Assembly: GCA_965232465.1 (NCBI GenBank)
Contig: OZ246977.1
Span: forward strand, 2,480,001-2,544,000
Direction: 5' to 3'
DNA: 64,000 nt
Origin: G965232465 sp965232465
GTDB taxonomy: Bacteria; Pseudomonadota; Alphaproteobacteria; JAQWUY01
The notes beneath the pieces were generated by a model, which saw nothing but the letters and a program-made list of their open reading frames with translations, was not told where the DNA came from and ran no database searches. A program made the position numbers and the translations under genes. This document shows positions 25,480 to 34,770 of the stretch, one piece after another (within the stretch, counting starts at the first letter, position 1; the number at the start of each line of letters is the position of its first letter).

Positions 25480-26553
25480 GTGTTAAATATCTTATTACCG
25501 CTCAGCAAAATAAACACCGTGCATAATGGGCATCAAGACATACCGATTATATCCTTACGCATCAAGGGAAAAACTTTACTCGAATGGGCATTAGAACCCT
25601 TTTTAAAACTGCCTAATACGCATATTTGTGCCATACTTGGCAACGATATGCACACCCCATCGATTGCCCAAAACTTGCCGGACACCGTATCGATTTTACA
25701 CACCCAAGGGGATACACGGGGTGCCACCTGTACCTGTTTATATGCCCACGATATATTAAATGCAGGATTGCCATTATTGGTGTCGTCTCTTGACCATTTT
25801 ATATCCTTAGATGTACATGCCATGACAACACATTTACAGGCACAACAGGTCGATGCAAGCAGTGTCATTTTCCCCTCAGATGGCAACCCCATATATTCAT
25901 ATGCGGAAATCCGCAATGGCAAAATTACCCGTGCCTTAGAAAAACAAAGTATCACCAATACCGCCATGGCGGGTGTATATTATTTTAGCACCACAAACAC
26001 ATTTTTTGACCACGCAAAAAACCTTATTCGCAAACAAACCACCCAATATCAGGACGGATATTTTATATCCGGCGTTTTAAACGAAATGGTATTGTCCGGA
26101 TTGGATGTGGTGCCATATGAACAGCCCGATTTATCATATTTTAAGGTATATGACATACCCAGCTACAACACATTATGTGATTTTATGCAGTCGGATGGGC
26201 ATATGGAAAATACTATGGATACTGTCCATATACATAAATTACGGGACTTTGTCAGGGGTTGGATAGTGGGGGACTTCAGCCCATCGTTGTATAAAACCCA
26301 AGATTTTGAATGTGCCATACAACGGTTTACCAAAGGACAAAAAGAAGCTGTACATACCCATAAAATTGCCACAGAAATCACTGTCATAATCTCAGGACGG
26401 GCGGAGATGTGCGGTAAACAGGTGGTCGCAGGCGATATAATTGTTGTCAAACCCTATGAATACACGGGTTTTGAGGCACTGGAGGACACTGTAACAGCCG
26501 TTGTCAAAATCCCCGGGGCAAAAAACGACAAATATAGTAAAGACACCTTATGA
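25480..26553 (+). CDS. Sugar nucleotidyltransferase-like protein fused to a cupin domain
   Basis: Residues 1-235 form a nucleotidyltransferase-like Rossmann domain (GKTLLEWALEPFLKLPNTHI, VSSLDHFISLD with the usual acidic motif, TAMAGVYYFS). The glycine-rich NTP-binding loop at the N-terminus is poor, so catalysis is uncertain. Residues 270-357 are a cupin: FTKGQKEAVHTHKIATEITVI with paired His, then GDIIVVKPYEYTGF. GTG is the start codon, with AAGGGG 7 nt upstream. The last four bases overlap the next gene's ATG. The cupin may act as sensor or isomerase. Confidence 0.78.
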   Translation: MLNILLPLSKINTVHNGHQDIPIISLRIKGKTLLEWALEPFLKLPNTHICAILGNDMHTPSIAQNLPDTVSILHTQGDTRGATCTCLYAHDILNAGLPLLVSSLDHFISLDVHAMTTHLQAQQVDASSVIFPSDGNPIYSYAEIRNGKITRALEKQSITNTAMAGVYYFSTTNTFFDHAKNLIRKQTTQYQDGYFISGVLNEMVLSGLDVVPYEQPDLSYFKVYDIPSYNTLCDFMQSDGHMENTMDTVHIHKLRDFVRGWIVGDFSPSLYKTQDFECAIQRFTKGQKEAVHTHKIATEITVIISGRAEMCGKQVVAGDIIVVKPYEYTGFEALEDTVTAVVKIPGAKNDKYSKDTL

Positions 26554-27299
26554 TACACATTGTTATTCCCATGGCTGGCTTAGGGTCACGGTTTGCCCAA
26601 GCCGGATACATAGACCCCAAGCCCTTAATTCCCATACACAAAAAGCCCATGATACAGGTAGTGATTGACAATTTAACCCCCGATTGTGCGCATCATTTTA
26701 TCTTTATTGTCCAAAAAACCCATATGGAATGGTATAATTTGGATACCTGTTTACAACAATATGCACCCGATTGTACCATTATACCCATAGATTACACCAC
26801 CGAAGGGGCGGCATGTAGCGTATTATTGGCACAGCATATTATCAACACCGACACCCCGTTAATGATTGCCAACTGTGACCAGTTCGTCGATGTAAATATT
26901 ACCCAATACCTAGAGTCTATGGGCGATTTTGATGGGTATATTATGACATTCAAAGACAATGCGGATAAATGGTCTTATATTCAATACGATGACGAGGGCA
27001 ATATTATCGGTGTGGTTGAAAAACAAGTGGTGTCCCATGACGCCACCGTGGGCATATATAATTTTGCCAAAGGGGCGGATTTTGTTACATACGCCCATAC
27101 CATGATACAACAAAACTTACGGGTTAAGGGGGAATTTTATGTGGCACCTGTGTATACCATGATGGTTGCCGATGGCAAAAAACTGGGCATATATGACATG
27201 AGCCAACACAACCAACACATGTACGGATTGGGCGTTCCCGAAGATGTACAATATTTTTTAAAACATCCCATATCCGATTTTTTAAAACGGGATATATAA
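26550..27299 (+). CDS. Sugar-phosphate nucleotidyltransferase
   Basis: The 249-residue protein begins with a complete nucleotide-binding signature, IVIPMAGLGSRFAQAGYIDPKP, including the G-x-G-x-R-F and the PKP lysine. ANCDQFVD holds the metal-binding Asp and AVGIYNF-like VGIYNFAKGADF follows. It should transfer a nucleotide to a sugar or polyol phosphate made by the two upstream enzymes; which one is not visible. It is the last gene of the four-gene cassette, all overlapping or within 5 bp. Confidence 0.85.
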   Translation: MIHIVIPMAGLGSRFAQAGYIDPKPLIPIHKKPMIQVVIDNLTPDCAHHFIFIVQKTHMEWYNLDTCLQQYAPDCTIIPIDYTTEGAACSVLLAQHIINTDTPLMIANCDQFVDVNITQYLESMGDFDGYIMTFKDNADKWSYIQYDDEGNIIGVVEKQVVSHDATVGIYNFAKGADFVTYAHTMIQQNLRVKGEFYVAPVYTMMVADGKKLGIYDMSQHNQHMYGLGVPEDVQYFLKHPISDFLKRDI

Positions 27300-27551
27300 T
27301 ACAAAATTGTATATTGATAAACGGGGTGTCAATGACTTGATACAGGTTACATAAATGACACTTTACTTTTTTAATGAACGATGTATAATGGAATATATGA
27401 GGACAATGTGATATGAATAAAAAAGAAATTTTAATTTGGATAGTATTAGAGTAATCGGTAGCGGTTTAGGTGCGGTTGTCGTTACTGTAACAAGTAAACA
27501 TAGCGACTGCTTATACCATGCAGTACTTAGGATTGGATAAGGATTAAAACT
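27300..27551 (+). other. Intergenic region with a decayed small reading frame
   Basis: An ATG at 27413 starts MNKKEILIW and stops after 13 codons. In another frame the sequence reads on as DSIRVIGSGLGAVVVTVTS to 27540, so a small gene may have been broken by a frameshift. Nothing else is recognisable. Confidence 0.3.
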
Positions 27552-27647
27552 ATGGGAACAATAAGCGTATTTTTATTATTAGGGGCAGGCTGGATTATCG
27601 GTGCAGTTAGTTTTGCCATGTTACTTTATAAAATTAAAAACGATTAA
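27552..27647 (+). CDS. Possible 31-residue membrane peptide
   Basis: The frame reads MGTISVFLLLGAGWIIGAV then SFAMLLYKIKND: one hydrophobic helix followed by a basic end. AAGGA lies 8 nt before the ATG, which is good spacing. It has no recognisable family. Small single-helix peptides of this kind are easily missed, but also arise by chance in AT-rich DNA. Confidence 0.4.
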   Translation: MGTISVFLLLGAGWIIGAVSFAMLLYKIKND

Positions 27648-27658
27648 ACTCTTATCCA

Positions 27659-28663
27659 TTGAAAAAGTTAAATAAGCAAGTGATACACCACAGCGACATT
27701 ACTTTTGTTATGCAGGGACCTGTTGTTCCTGAAACCAGCAAGGCTATGCAACAGATACAACAGATTATGCCCGAATCAAAAATCATTTTATCCACATGGC
27801 ACAATCAAGATGTATCAGACATTGCGTGTGATGGTATCATTGAAAATGATGACCCCGGGACACTCGATGGCGGACCAGAGCCATATTTTAATAATGTCAA
27901 TCGGATGATTGTTTCCACCCGTAATGGATTGCAACGGGTAACAACAAAATACGCTGTTCGCATCCGTACCGACAGCACCATTAAAAACGATACTTTTATA
28001 CCATTGTATGAAAAAATGATGGCATCAGGACATGCACAACCCAGTTGGTTTAAACACCCTATTATGGTAATTTGTTATAGGGAATTTTTGGTAACCCCTT
28101 ATCTTGTTGGCGACCCGTTTCATTTTGGCTTAACATCCGATGTATTAAACTTGTGGGACATTCCATTGGCAACGCAACAACAGGCAGAATATTTTAAAAA
28201 TAAAAAATGTAAAAACAGTTTGTTAAGACCATGGTATTTATCCAGTAAAAGATTTTATCCACAATATTTTGGACCCGAACAATATTTAATGTGTATGTTT
28301 TTACAAAAATGTCACATTGACATAGATTATACACATCATCAAGATAATATTACAATTTATAAAACCATACGCAGTATAAAGGGTATCATACATAATTTTT
28401 TTCTTGTGGCACAAGATGATATTCCACTGCATTGTTATAAATACCCTGAAACAGACCCAGAACCTATGGTGCAATTTTGGTACAAAATGCACACACTGCC
28501 CCCCCCCCAATGGATATTTTTTGTATATAGCCTAAGACGCAAAAAACGCAGAACTTATGTAAGACGCACATATGGCGAAACAGCATATAAAATATACAAA
28601 AATACAGGGAAAATAATATTCATTCTGCTGTTATTATCTGTTGTATTTTTTTATATCATTTGA
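27659..28663 (+). CDS. WavE family polysaccharide biosynthesis protein
   Basis: The protein shows the WavE pattern: DITFVMQGPVV, IILSTWHNQDV, the DDPGTLDGG region, NNVNRMIVSTRNGL and VRIRTD, a probable GT-A type acidic motif. WavE was named in the Vibrio cholerae LPS core cluster, and its donor and acceptor are unknown. The C-terminus has a hydrophobic helix (IIFILLLLSVVFFYII) after a basic stretch, a membrane anchor. The start is uncertain: TTG at 27659 or GTG a few codons later, neither with a clear ribosome binding site. Confidence 0.85.
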   Translation: MKKLNKQVIHHSDITFVMQGPVVPETSKAMQQIQQIMPESKIILSTWHNQDVSDIACDGIIENDDPGTLDGGPEPYFNNVNRMIVSTRNGLQRVTTKYAVRIRTDSTIKNDTFIPLYEKMMASGHAQPSWFKHPIMVICYREFLVTPYLVGDPFHFGLTSDVLNLWDIPLATQQQAEYFKNKKCKNSLLRPWYLSSKRFYPQYFGPEQYLMCMFLQKCHIDIDYTHHQDNITIYKTIRSIKGIIHNFFLVAQDDIPLHCYKYPETDPEPMVQFWYKMHTLPPPQWIFFVYSLRRKKRRTYVRRTYGETAYKIYKNTGKIIFILLLLSVVFFYII

Positions 28664-28671
28664 AACATTTT

Positions 28672-28693
28672 CCCCCCATGTCCAAATGGGGGG
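28672..28693 (+). terminator. Hairpin between convergent polysaccharide genes
   Basis: CCCCCCAT (28672-28679) pairs with ATGGGGGG (28686-28693). No T run follows on the plus strand; AAAA precedes it, so it could work better for the minus strand. A second composite hairpin lies at 28777-28818. Confidence 0.4.
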
Positions 28694-28831
28694 TGTCATG
28701 TGCCAAACATATTATAGAAATTAATTGACCATCAGATAATTATAATCTTATCAAAATCGATGTATACACTCAGTATAACACCCTAAAAAATACAGTGCCT
28801 GTATTGGTGGGGGGTGTTGCTGATATCCCGT

Positions 28832-30751
28832 TTAATAAAATTGTAAAAAACGGCGTTTTAACGATTTTAAATTCCAATATTTTTTATACAACCGTAAGCA
28901 TATATACAACACAATTTTTCCCATAATACCTTTAACCCAAAACGGTTTTTTAAAATCCTGTGTTTCCATAAGATTGCGTAGTTGCACCCCGATGTTTTCC
29001 ATACTTTGCCGGCGGATATATGGGCTGTCGACAAAGGGATTGTCCAATATATACGATTGGTATAATTCTGGATCCTTATCCACTTGTGCAATATATGCCA
29101 TAGCCTGTTCAAAACTATCAAAATCTTTTACATTAATAAACGCCTCAGCCTTGATATAATTATAAATGTTATCGCCCCCCCAATATATGGGAATTGCCCC
29201 CGCCCGCAACGCCATAAATGCTTTTTCAGAAAAACTGTAATAGTCCTTATTATTTTCAATACACAAAGAAAACCGATACTGTTCAATGATATGATGCATG
29301 TCCATATCAGCAGTAATAGTCCCTTTTTCGGTTTTTAAGGTGCTGATATTACGGTACTGTCGCCCCCATGAATGCACTGTATTATAAAATTGTTTTTGCA
29401 TTTTTTTATACAATCGGTTGCGCACGCCCGCATATTTATTGCCATACATAAATATGCAAAAATGGCGTTTTTGGTGCGGGTATCGGGACACAAAATCAGG
29501 ATTTTTTCCATCGAGAAAATTAAATAAGTCATCGCCCACAAATAACAAATGCCATAATATATCATGGTGATCGAAATTGCTTATCATAATATCGGTAAAG
29601 GGCAAACGGGGGATAAAATGCTCGCCCCCCACCAATACCCTAATACAATCATATTTGTACATATCATTGCTTGTAATATCATAAAACGCAATATCAGGAT
29701 TGTCATTTACCCACTGTATAGTATACAATTTTCCCAACATCAACAGGGCAACATCTGTATGGCCATGATGACTTAACACCCGCAATGTCTTACGCTTGCA
29801 AGCCATTGGGCAAGCCATTGGGATAGCATACTGTGTAAAAATATGGTGTAATATACTATCTTGATAACAGTTGGGATAATATGTCAATTTATGTATATTA
29901 TTTTTATGGGTGATTTTATGCCACAAATCGTCTGAGTATGGGGTGTGTATATGTGCGGACAATAAAGTGGGGTAAATATCGTCCATAATTTCACAATTAT
30001 CATACCCATCAATAATCTCATGAAATAAAATTTGAAATAAAAAATAGTGCTTAAAATTTTTCTCATTTTTCCAATAATTACACAGGATTTGTACCAATTT
30101 TTCCATAACCTCATTATGCGGTTTGGCAACAATAAAACTGTTTAGCAATCGTACTTTAAAATCCTTATCCCATGAAAAATACTCTGGATTAAACTTGTGC
30201 CAATATTTATAATCCGCAGGCTTTTCCCCCCGTTGAAACATAAAAAAATCTTTGTCAAGCAACGTATTTGGAATTTTATCCGATAAATAAAGGGTCGCAT
30301 CACACCATACCCCCCCATATGCGGACAACAAACACACCCGCAATATATCAGAAAAAAAAGTATAGGTAAAATGACGATTATTATACAGTTTATCATATAT
30401 AAAATCCGGCAGGTCAATATAATCGGCGATGGTATCGTTGGTTAAAACGATGACTTCGTACTCCCCCCTGTGTTGGTGTACACTTGCCATACATGCCCGT
30501 ACAATATGAGGGGTGTTTTTATCAATCCCCTGCCCCCAATATTGCCAAATGATTTTTTTGTGTTGTAAATCTTGTTGCACAGGTATATCAAAGTGTTGTA
30601 TATCCTTTTGAATATATTTTCGCTGTAAATATCGTGCCACCTTTTGCTGATCGGGTATAATTTTTGCCCACCGATATTTTTGTTTTATCTTTTTGCGTAC
30701 ACGCTTAATGGGCATCATTTTATACAGTATAAACAACAGGTATATATACAT
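28832..30751 (-). CDS. Two-domain glycosyltransferase: Caps_synth (GT32-like) fused to GT10 fucosyltransferase
   Basis: The N-terminal half (to about residue 320) matches capsular polysaccharide synthesis proteins: IIWQYWGQGIDKNTPHIVRAC, then SAYGGVWCDATLYLSD with the metal-binding acidic motif. The C-terminal half has the GT10 pattern FSLCIENNKDYYSFSEKAF and AGAIPIYWGGDNIY, the GDP-fucose site. The start at 30751 is chosen because it overlaps the upstream stop (TAATG) and has GGGGG nearby; a longer form from 30796 would run into the other gene. One protein could add two sugars in sequence. A C-terminal basic and hydrophobic tail suggests membrane binding. Confidence 0.82.
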   Translation of the reverse strand: MYIYLLFILYKMMPIKRVRKKIKQKYRWAKIIPDQQKVARYLQRKYIQKDIQHFDIPVQQDLQHKKIIWQYWGQGIDKNTPHIVRACMASVHQHRGEYEVIVLTNDTIADYIDLPDFIYDKLYNNRHFTYTFFSDILRVCLLSAYGGVWCDATLYLSDKIPNTLLDKDFFMFQRGEKPADYKYWHKFNPEYFSWDKDFKVRLLNSFIVAKPHNEVMEKLVQILCNYWKNEKNFKHYFLFQILFHEIIDGYDNCEIMDDIYPTLLSAHIHTPYSDDLWHKITHKNNIHKLTYYPNCYQDSILHHIFTQYAIPMACPMACKRKTLRVLSHHGHTDVALLMLGKLYTIQWVNDNPDIAFYDITSNDMYKYDCIRVLVGGEHFIPRLPFTDIMISNFDHHDILWHLLFVGDDLFNFLDGKNPDFVSRYPHQKRHFCIFMYGNKYAGVRNRLYKKMQKQFYNTVHSWGRQYRNISTLKTEKGTITADMDMHHIIEQYRFSLCIENNKDYYSFSEKAFMALRAGAIPIYWGGDNIYNYIKAEAFINVKDFDSFEQAMAYIAQVDKDPELYQSYILDNPFVDSPYIRRQSMENIGVQLRNLMETQDFKKPFWVKGIMGKIVLYICLRLYKKYWNLKSLKRRFLQFY

Positions 30752-31770
30752 TACCAGCCCCCAAATCTTTTGCGTTTTGACATGACTGTTTTCCAAAATT
30801 TATGATACCCAAATCGTAATATTTTATGAACAACAGGCGTACGGCACAAAGTCCTTACAAGCGGACGCTGTTTTGGAGTATAAGGGGCAATATCATTTTC
30901 TATGAACTGTTGCAGTCGCATTCTATTGCGTGCAACTTTATCCGATACATCGGATACATATGGGTTGGCATTTCTGTATTTTTGATATAAATGCACATCC
31001 GTATCGACTTGTAACACATACGCCACTAAGTCAGCGATAGTATCAAAATCACGGGCGTCAATATACGCATCTTTATTGACAAAAGTATCAATATCTGACG
31101 GTCCCCAATAAATCGGCACACTGCCCACCTCCAATGCTTGAATAACTTTTTCTGAAAAACTGTAGGGGCGTAGTCCATTTTCCATGGCAATGGTAAACTT
31201 ATAATGCCGTAGAGTATACAATTTCTCCATTGCCCTTAAATCCAAACCCTGATCTTGGTATTTGTGTAAATCCTTTGGCATGTCCGGTATGTCATACATA
31301 TCCATATTTTTCATAACCGAACCCAAGCTGTCCACTTTTTTACGCTGATTTAAAGCCAGAAAAAAGGCATTTCTAAATTTTGTATATTGATTTCCATACA
31401 TAAAATTACAAAATCTTGTCTTCGGGTATTGTATAAAATGTTGCTTATCCAAACCCACCTTAGACAATTTATTGTGCACATCGATAAATAAAAATCCTGC
31501 CATCATTTCCAAACTATGAAAAATATTTTTTTGGGATTTTTTACCATATATAATGGCAAAATCTGCTTGCCACACATTAGGATAAAAATGTTCTGAGGCT
31601 ATGAAAATATAAATTTTATCTCGGTAAAAAAAGGGTATATTGTCAAAAGGTCCAAAAAAAACAATATGTGCATCTTGATATGTGTCTGCTAATACAAAGT
31701 GTTTTTGTAACACATTGTTTAAGAAAAAATATTGTCCCTTGCGATAGTTGTATAAAAAATACCTTTTCAT
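30751..31770 (-). CDS. GT10 family alpha-1,3-fucosyltransferase-like protein
   Basis: The 339-residue protein has the GT10 signature FTIAMENGLRPYSFSEKVIQ and VGSVPIYWGPSDI, where the Glu, Asn and Lys bind GDP-fucose. An acceptor domain precedes it (residues 1-150). The short C-terminal tail KQRPLVRTLCRTPVV is basic, as in bacterial members that bind the membrane. It lies upstream of the two-domain enzyme and is coupled to it by a TAATG overlap. The acceptor is unknown. Confidence 0.87.
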   Translation of the reverse strand: MKRYFLYNYRKGQYFFLNNVLQKHFVLADTYQDAHIVFFGPFDNIPFFYRDKIYIFIASEHFYPNVWQADFAIIYGKKSQKNIFHSLEMMAGFLFIDVHNKLSKVGLDKQHFIQYPKTRFCNFMYGNQYTKFRNAFFLALNQRKKVDSLGSVMKNMDMYDIPDMPKDLHKYQDQGLDLRAMEKLYTLRHYKFTIAMENGLRPYSFSEKVIQALEVGSVPIYWGPSDIDTFVNKDAYIDARDFDTIADLVAYVLQVDTDVHLYQKYRNANPYVSDVSDKVARNRMRLQQFIENDIAPYTPKQRPLVRTLCRTPVVHKILRFGYHKFWKTVMSKRKRFGGW

Positions 31771-31866
31771 ATGTATAATAATCCTTTATGTGCATTGACA
31801 CTTGTACAATAAAACAATATACTGAATGGCACTATAACACAGTACAAGGTAAAAAGGATATTTTTT

Positions 31867-32625
31867 ATGAAAGTGGCGGTTTGTTTATTTGGACATTTGC
31901 GAACATACAAAAAATGTTATAAGTCGATTATAAAAAATATTATTCACCCGAATAATGCCGATGTGTTTATGCATACTTGGGATACACTGGAATCAGAAAC
32001 CGCCACATGGCATAATAAAAAAACCAAAAACCGCCCCATTAGCCCACAAGAACAACATACCATTCAACGCATATACACCACTCAGGGGTTCGTCTGTGAA
32101 AAACAAATACAGCCAAAAACCACACCTGTACCGGATGATTGTCCGAACCTTAACGCAGGGGGATTTATCGCAGGTAAAAATATTTGTAAATCCATGCGTA
32201 CCAGTGTGCAACTGGCCCAAGCACACAATACATACGACATCATTATTTTGGTTCGCAATGATTTATACATTAAAAATAAACTTATTGTCGACATTACAAA
32301 AAAACATCTATTGATGTTTTGTGGCCGTCATGAAACCGGGGATAAAAACCATTACTTAGGATACCATTGTATTGACTTATTGTTGTATACGAGCCCCGCC
32401 ATGTTAAACAAATTTCTGTCTTATTTCCCAGAAGATAAAAATGACATACAGCACTTAACAAACGGTCCCAGTTCATGGTATATATACATGGATAAGGTTA
32501 TAAATAGTGTACCCGTACCAAATACGGATTTTAATTACATACACGATTACTATATCAAGCGAAAACCCATCGGATTATACCAACAAATACGCCAAAAATA
32601 CCGTGAACTTAAAGGGCGAGTATAA
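31867..32625 (+). CDS. Glycosyltransferase-like protein of a polysaccharide locus
   Basis: The 252-residue protein begins VAVCLFGHLRTYKKCYKSI and then VFMHTWDTLE, a pattern I know from uncharacterised proteins in capsule and O-antigen loci. IILVRNDLYIK probably holds the acidic motif of a GT-A fold. No more exact family can be given. It lies divergent from the GT10 gene across a 96-bp gap that must hold promoters for both. Confidence 0.7.
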   Translation: MKVAVCLFGHLRTYKKCYKSIIKNIIHPNNADVFMHTWDTLESETATWHNKKTKNRPISPQEQHTIQRIYTTQGFVCEKQIQPKTTPVPDDCPNLNAGGFIAGKNICKSMRTSVQLAQAHNTYDIIILVRNDLYIKNKLIVDITKKHLLMFCGRHETGDKNHYLGYHCIDLLLYTSPAMLNKFLSYFPEDKNDIQHLTNGPSSWYIYMDKVINSVPVPNTDFNYIHDYYIKRKPIGLYQQIRQKYRELKGRV

Positions 32626-32647
32626 ATGTAATACCATATGGCACAAT

Positions 32648-33478
32648 TTAATGCCCATGAAAATTTTTGCTGATGTATACTGTATAAAAGTATTTTAAGG
32701 ATTGTTCTGTATTTTTCCCCATAGTTTTTATATGAAATACCTTGTACATAATCCAGCCAAATATATAATATGGTGTTAAGATAATTTTTCCTACCGCCCG
32801 TAAAGTTTGTCGATACTGTTTTTTGTTGTTATTGCTAATGGTATTTTTACGCATGCTTTCTATTGCAGAATCATGCATAGTCAAAGGCGGTTGCTGAATA
32901 AGCTTTGGGGATGTAAAAACCGCATATGTATTGACATCCAAGGGCCAATCCGCCATATGCACAATGGGGGTGTTTTGTATTCTTAACATATTTGCCATAT
33001 GGATATTGATATAATATCCCCCTGTACAATACGCTTCGCCAACGGACGTATACAGACGGTACTTTTTATATAATTTTTCACCTGTATCAAAGATACTCTT
33101 TCGTACCCGAAAGTGATTAAAGATTATAAAACTGTGGGGGCTTTTTTGTAGTATTTTTCGTCGGATAATAGGGTCAAACGCATCGTCTATGATGGCATCA
33201 TCTTCCAGTATGACACAATCTGTGATATTTTCATCGACAATTTTTTGATATACCAATACATGTGACAACGCACAGCATATTTCCACATCGTGCATATCCC
33301 GTCCCACATTTTTACGGGCGGTTTTTGTGTCCACCATATGGGTATAACATTCGGGAATACCCTGTCGTCCATCCACTGCGTCAAAAAATTCAAAATCCAA
33401 CCCCAAGGCACTGAGCCTGTTACGAATAGAGTTACGCCTGTTATGTGCATCAGACAGGCTAATGACAAAAATTTTCAC
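32648..33478 (-). CDS. Glycosyltransferase family 25 protein, copy 2
   Basis: GT25 enzymes add hexoses in LPS core synthesis. The pattern here is FVISLSDAHNRRNSIRNRL, LDFEFFDAVDGRQG, MHDVEICCALSHVLVYQKI and CVILEDDAIIDD with the metal-binding acidic motif. The start is GTG, directly after the upstream TAG, with GAGG 8 nt before it. It is a diverged paralogue of the upstream gene. A C-terminal hydrophobic stretch (IILTPYYIFGWIMY) may attach it to the membrane. Confidence 0.88.
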   Translation of the reverse strand: MKIFVISLSDAHNRRNSIRNRLSALGLDFEFFDAVDGRQGIPECYTHMVDTKTARKNVGRDMHDVEICCALSHVLVYQKIVDENITDCVILEDDAIIDDAFDPIIRRKILQKSPHSFIIFNHFRVRKSIFDTGEKLYKKYRLYTSVGEAYCTGGYYINIHMANMLRIQNTPIVHMADWPLDVNTYAVFTSPKLIQQPPLTMHDSAIESMRKNTISNNNKKQYRQTLRAVGKIILTPYYIFGWIMYKVFHIKTMGKNTEQSLKYFYTVYISKNFHGH

Positions 33479-34264
33479 CTATTCGCCCTCGACTGTGGGC
33501 GACACAACCACAGAAAACGGTTTTTTCAATTTATAACGCAGTGTATAAGACACACCGAGTCTGCCAAAAAATGATCCCGCAAAGCGTTTACGAATATGGT
33601 GTTTTCGCATGTTTTCTATTTGTGATTGGCTCAGGCTGGGGTGGGTGATAAGCCGGGGCGTAACCACTTGGGCGGGTATGGCGGTAATATCCGTAAACCA
33701 ATCGGACACATAGGATATGGGGAATACTGTATGGGCAAATTGCGTAGCGGTGGGCAAATCCACATAATACCCTACCGCCCCAGCACAGTTGTTTATAACA
33801 GGGGCAATACTATACCCCCCCCATAAGGGATGTTGTTGTGATGGGATAATGCGGGCATACAGGTGGTATAACAACACAAACCCTGCCGTATGGTTTGGCA
33901 AAATATCCTGCTTAATGATGTGGACAAAATCCATATCACACAAAAAATCATCTTCCAAAATAATGCTGTGGGCGATATTTTCTGTTACAATCTTTTCGTA
34001 TAACAACGCATGGCTTAACGCACAACACATTTCCACATCTGATACCATGCGCCGTAAGTTCTTGTCCATAGCCGGGCGATCAATCCGCTGTATATACGCA
34101 TCGGGCACCCCCTGTGTACCATCCACCGCATCAAAAAATTCAAATTCCAGCCCCAACTTTTGCATCTTTTCAAGTACCACCCGACGGCGTTTAGTGGCAT
34201 CACGCAAAGATATGATATATATTTTTATATCAGGCATGGTCATATCATTTCTTGTCATCGTCAT
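33479..34264 (-). CDS. Glycosyltransferase family 25 protein, copy 1
   Basis: The 261-residue protein has IYIISLRDATKRRRVVLEK, LEFEFFDAVDGTQG, SDVEMCCALSHALLYEKI and SIILEDDFLCD, so the GT25 sugar-nucleotide and metal sites are complete. The N-terminus has three Met codons within ten residues and the start cannot be fixed. It lies first in a two-gene unit with copy 2. The IS3 element begins 150 bp upstream, which may have cut its promoter region from older neighbours. Confidence 0.87.
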   Translation of the reverse strand: MTMTRNDMTMPDIKIYIISLRDATKRRRVVLEKMQKLGLEFEFFDAVDGTQGVPDAYIQRIDRPAMDKNLRRMVSDVEMCCALSHALLYEKIVTENIAHSIILEDDFLCDMDFVHIIKQDILPNHTAGFVLLYHLYARIIPSQQHPLWGGYSIAPVINNCAGAVGYYVDLPTATQFAHTVFPISYVSDWFTDITAIPAQVVTPRLITHPSLSQSQIENMRKHHIRKRFAGSFFGRLGVSYTLRYKLKKPFSVVVSPTVEGE

Positions 34265-34485
34265 ATGTACTCTGTTACTTTACATATAGGCTGTAGAGTA
34301 TTTTGATTTATGTATTTTTCCATACATTATATGGTACCACATATAAATCGTTTTGTCTATTATTAAACCGTGACCAAGCCATCAAAATAGACCCTAATCA
34401 CGCCGACACCTATTGACCTGCCCCCTATAAATAGGTCCAAAATTAAGTTAGTATTGATTTATCTAAATTATGAAAGGATTTTAAG

Positions 34486-34770
34486 ATGTCAAAGAATAGG
34501 AAAGCCCGCAGTATAGAACAAATTATCCATATATTACGGGATGCAGAGATTAAGTTATCGTCAGGTATGACAGTCAGTGTTATGTGCCGTGATTTAGGTA
34601 TATCGGATGCGACTTATTACAAGTGGCGCAAACAATATGGTGGTATGGATGTTAATCATGCCAAAGATTTAAAAGCATTATTGGATGAGAATACCCGTTT
34701 AAAGAAGCTTGTTGCTGATTTGAGTTTAGACAATCAAATCTTAAAGGAATTTAACTCGGGAAAGTGGTAG
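34486..34770 (+). CDS. IS3-family transposase OrfA
   Basis: The 94-residue protein has a helix-turn-helix ([18 protein letters not shown] to [18 protein letters not shown]) and a C-terminal leucine zipper ([18 protein letters not shown]), the normal OrfA plan of the IS407-like group. It binds the element ends. AAAGG lies 10 nt before the ATG. OrfB lies in the -1 frame and overlaps the last 7 bases, so a fused OrfAB would come from frameshifting or OrfB from coupled restart. Confidence 0.92.
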   Translation: MSKNRKARSIEQIIHILRDAEIKLSSGMTVSVMCRDLGISDATYYKWRKQYGGMDVNHAKDLKALLDENTRLKKLVADLSLDNQILKEFNSGKW

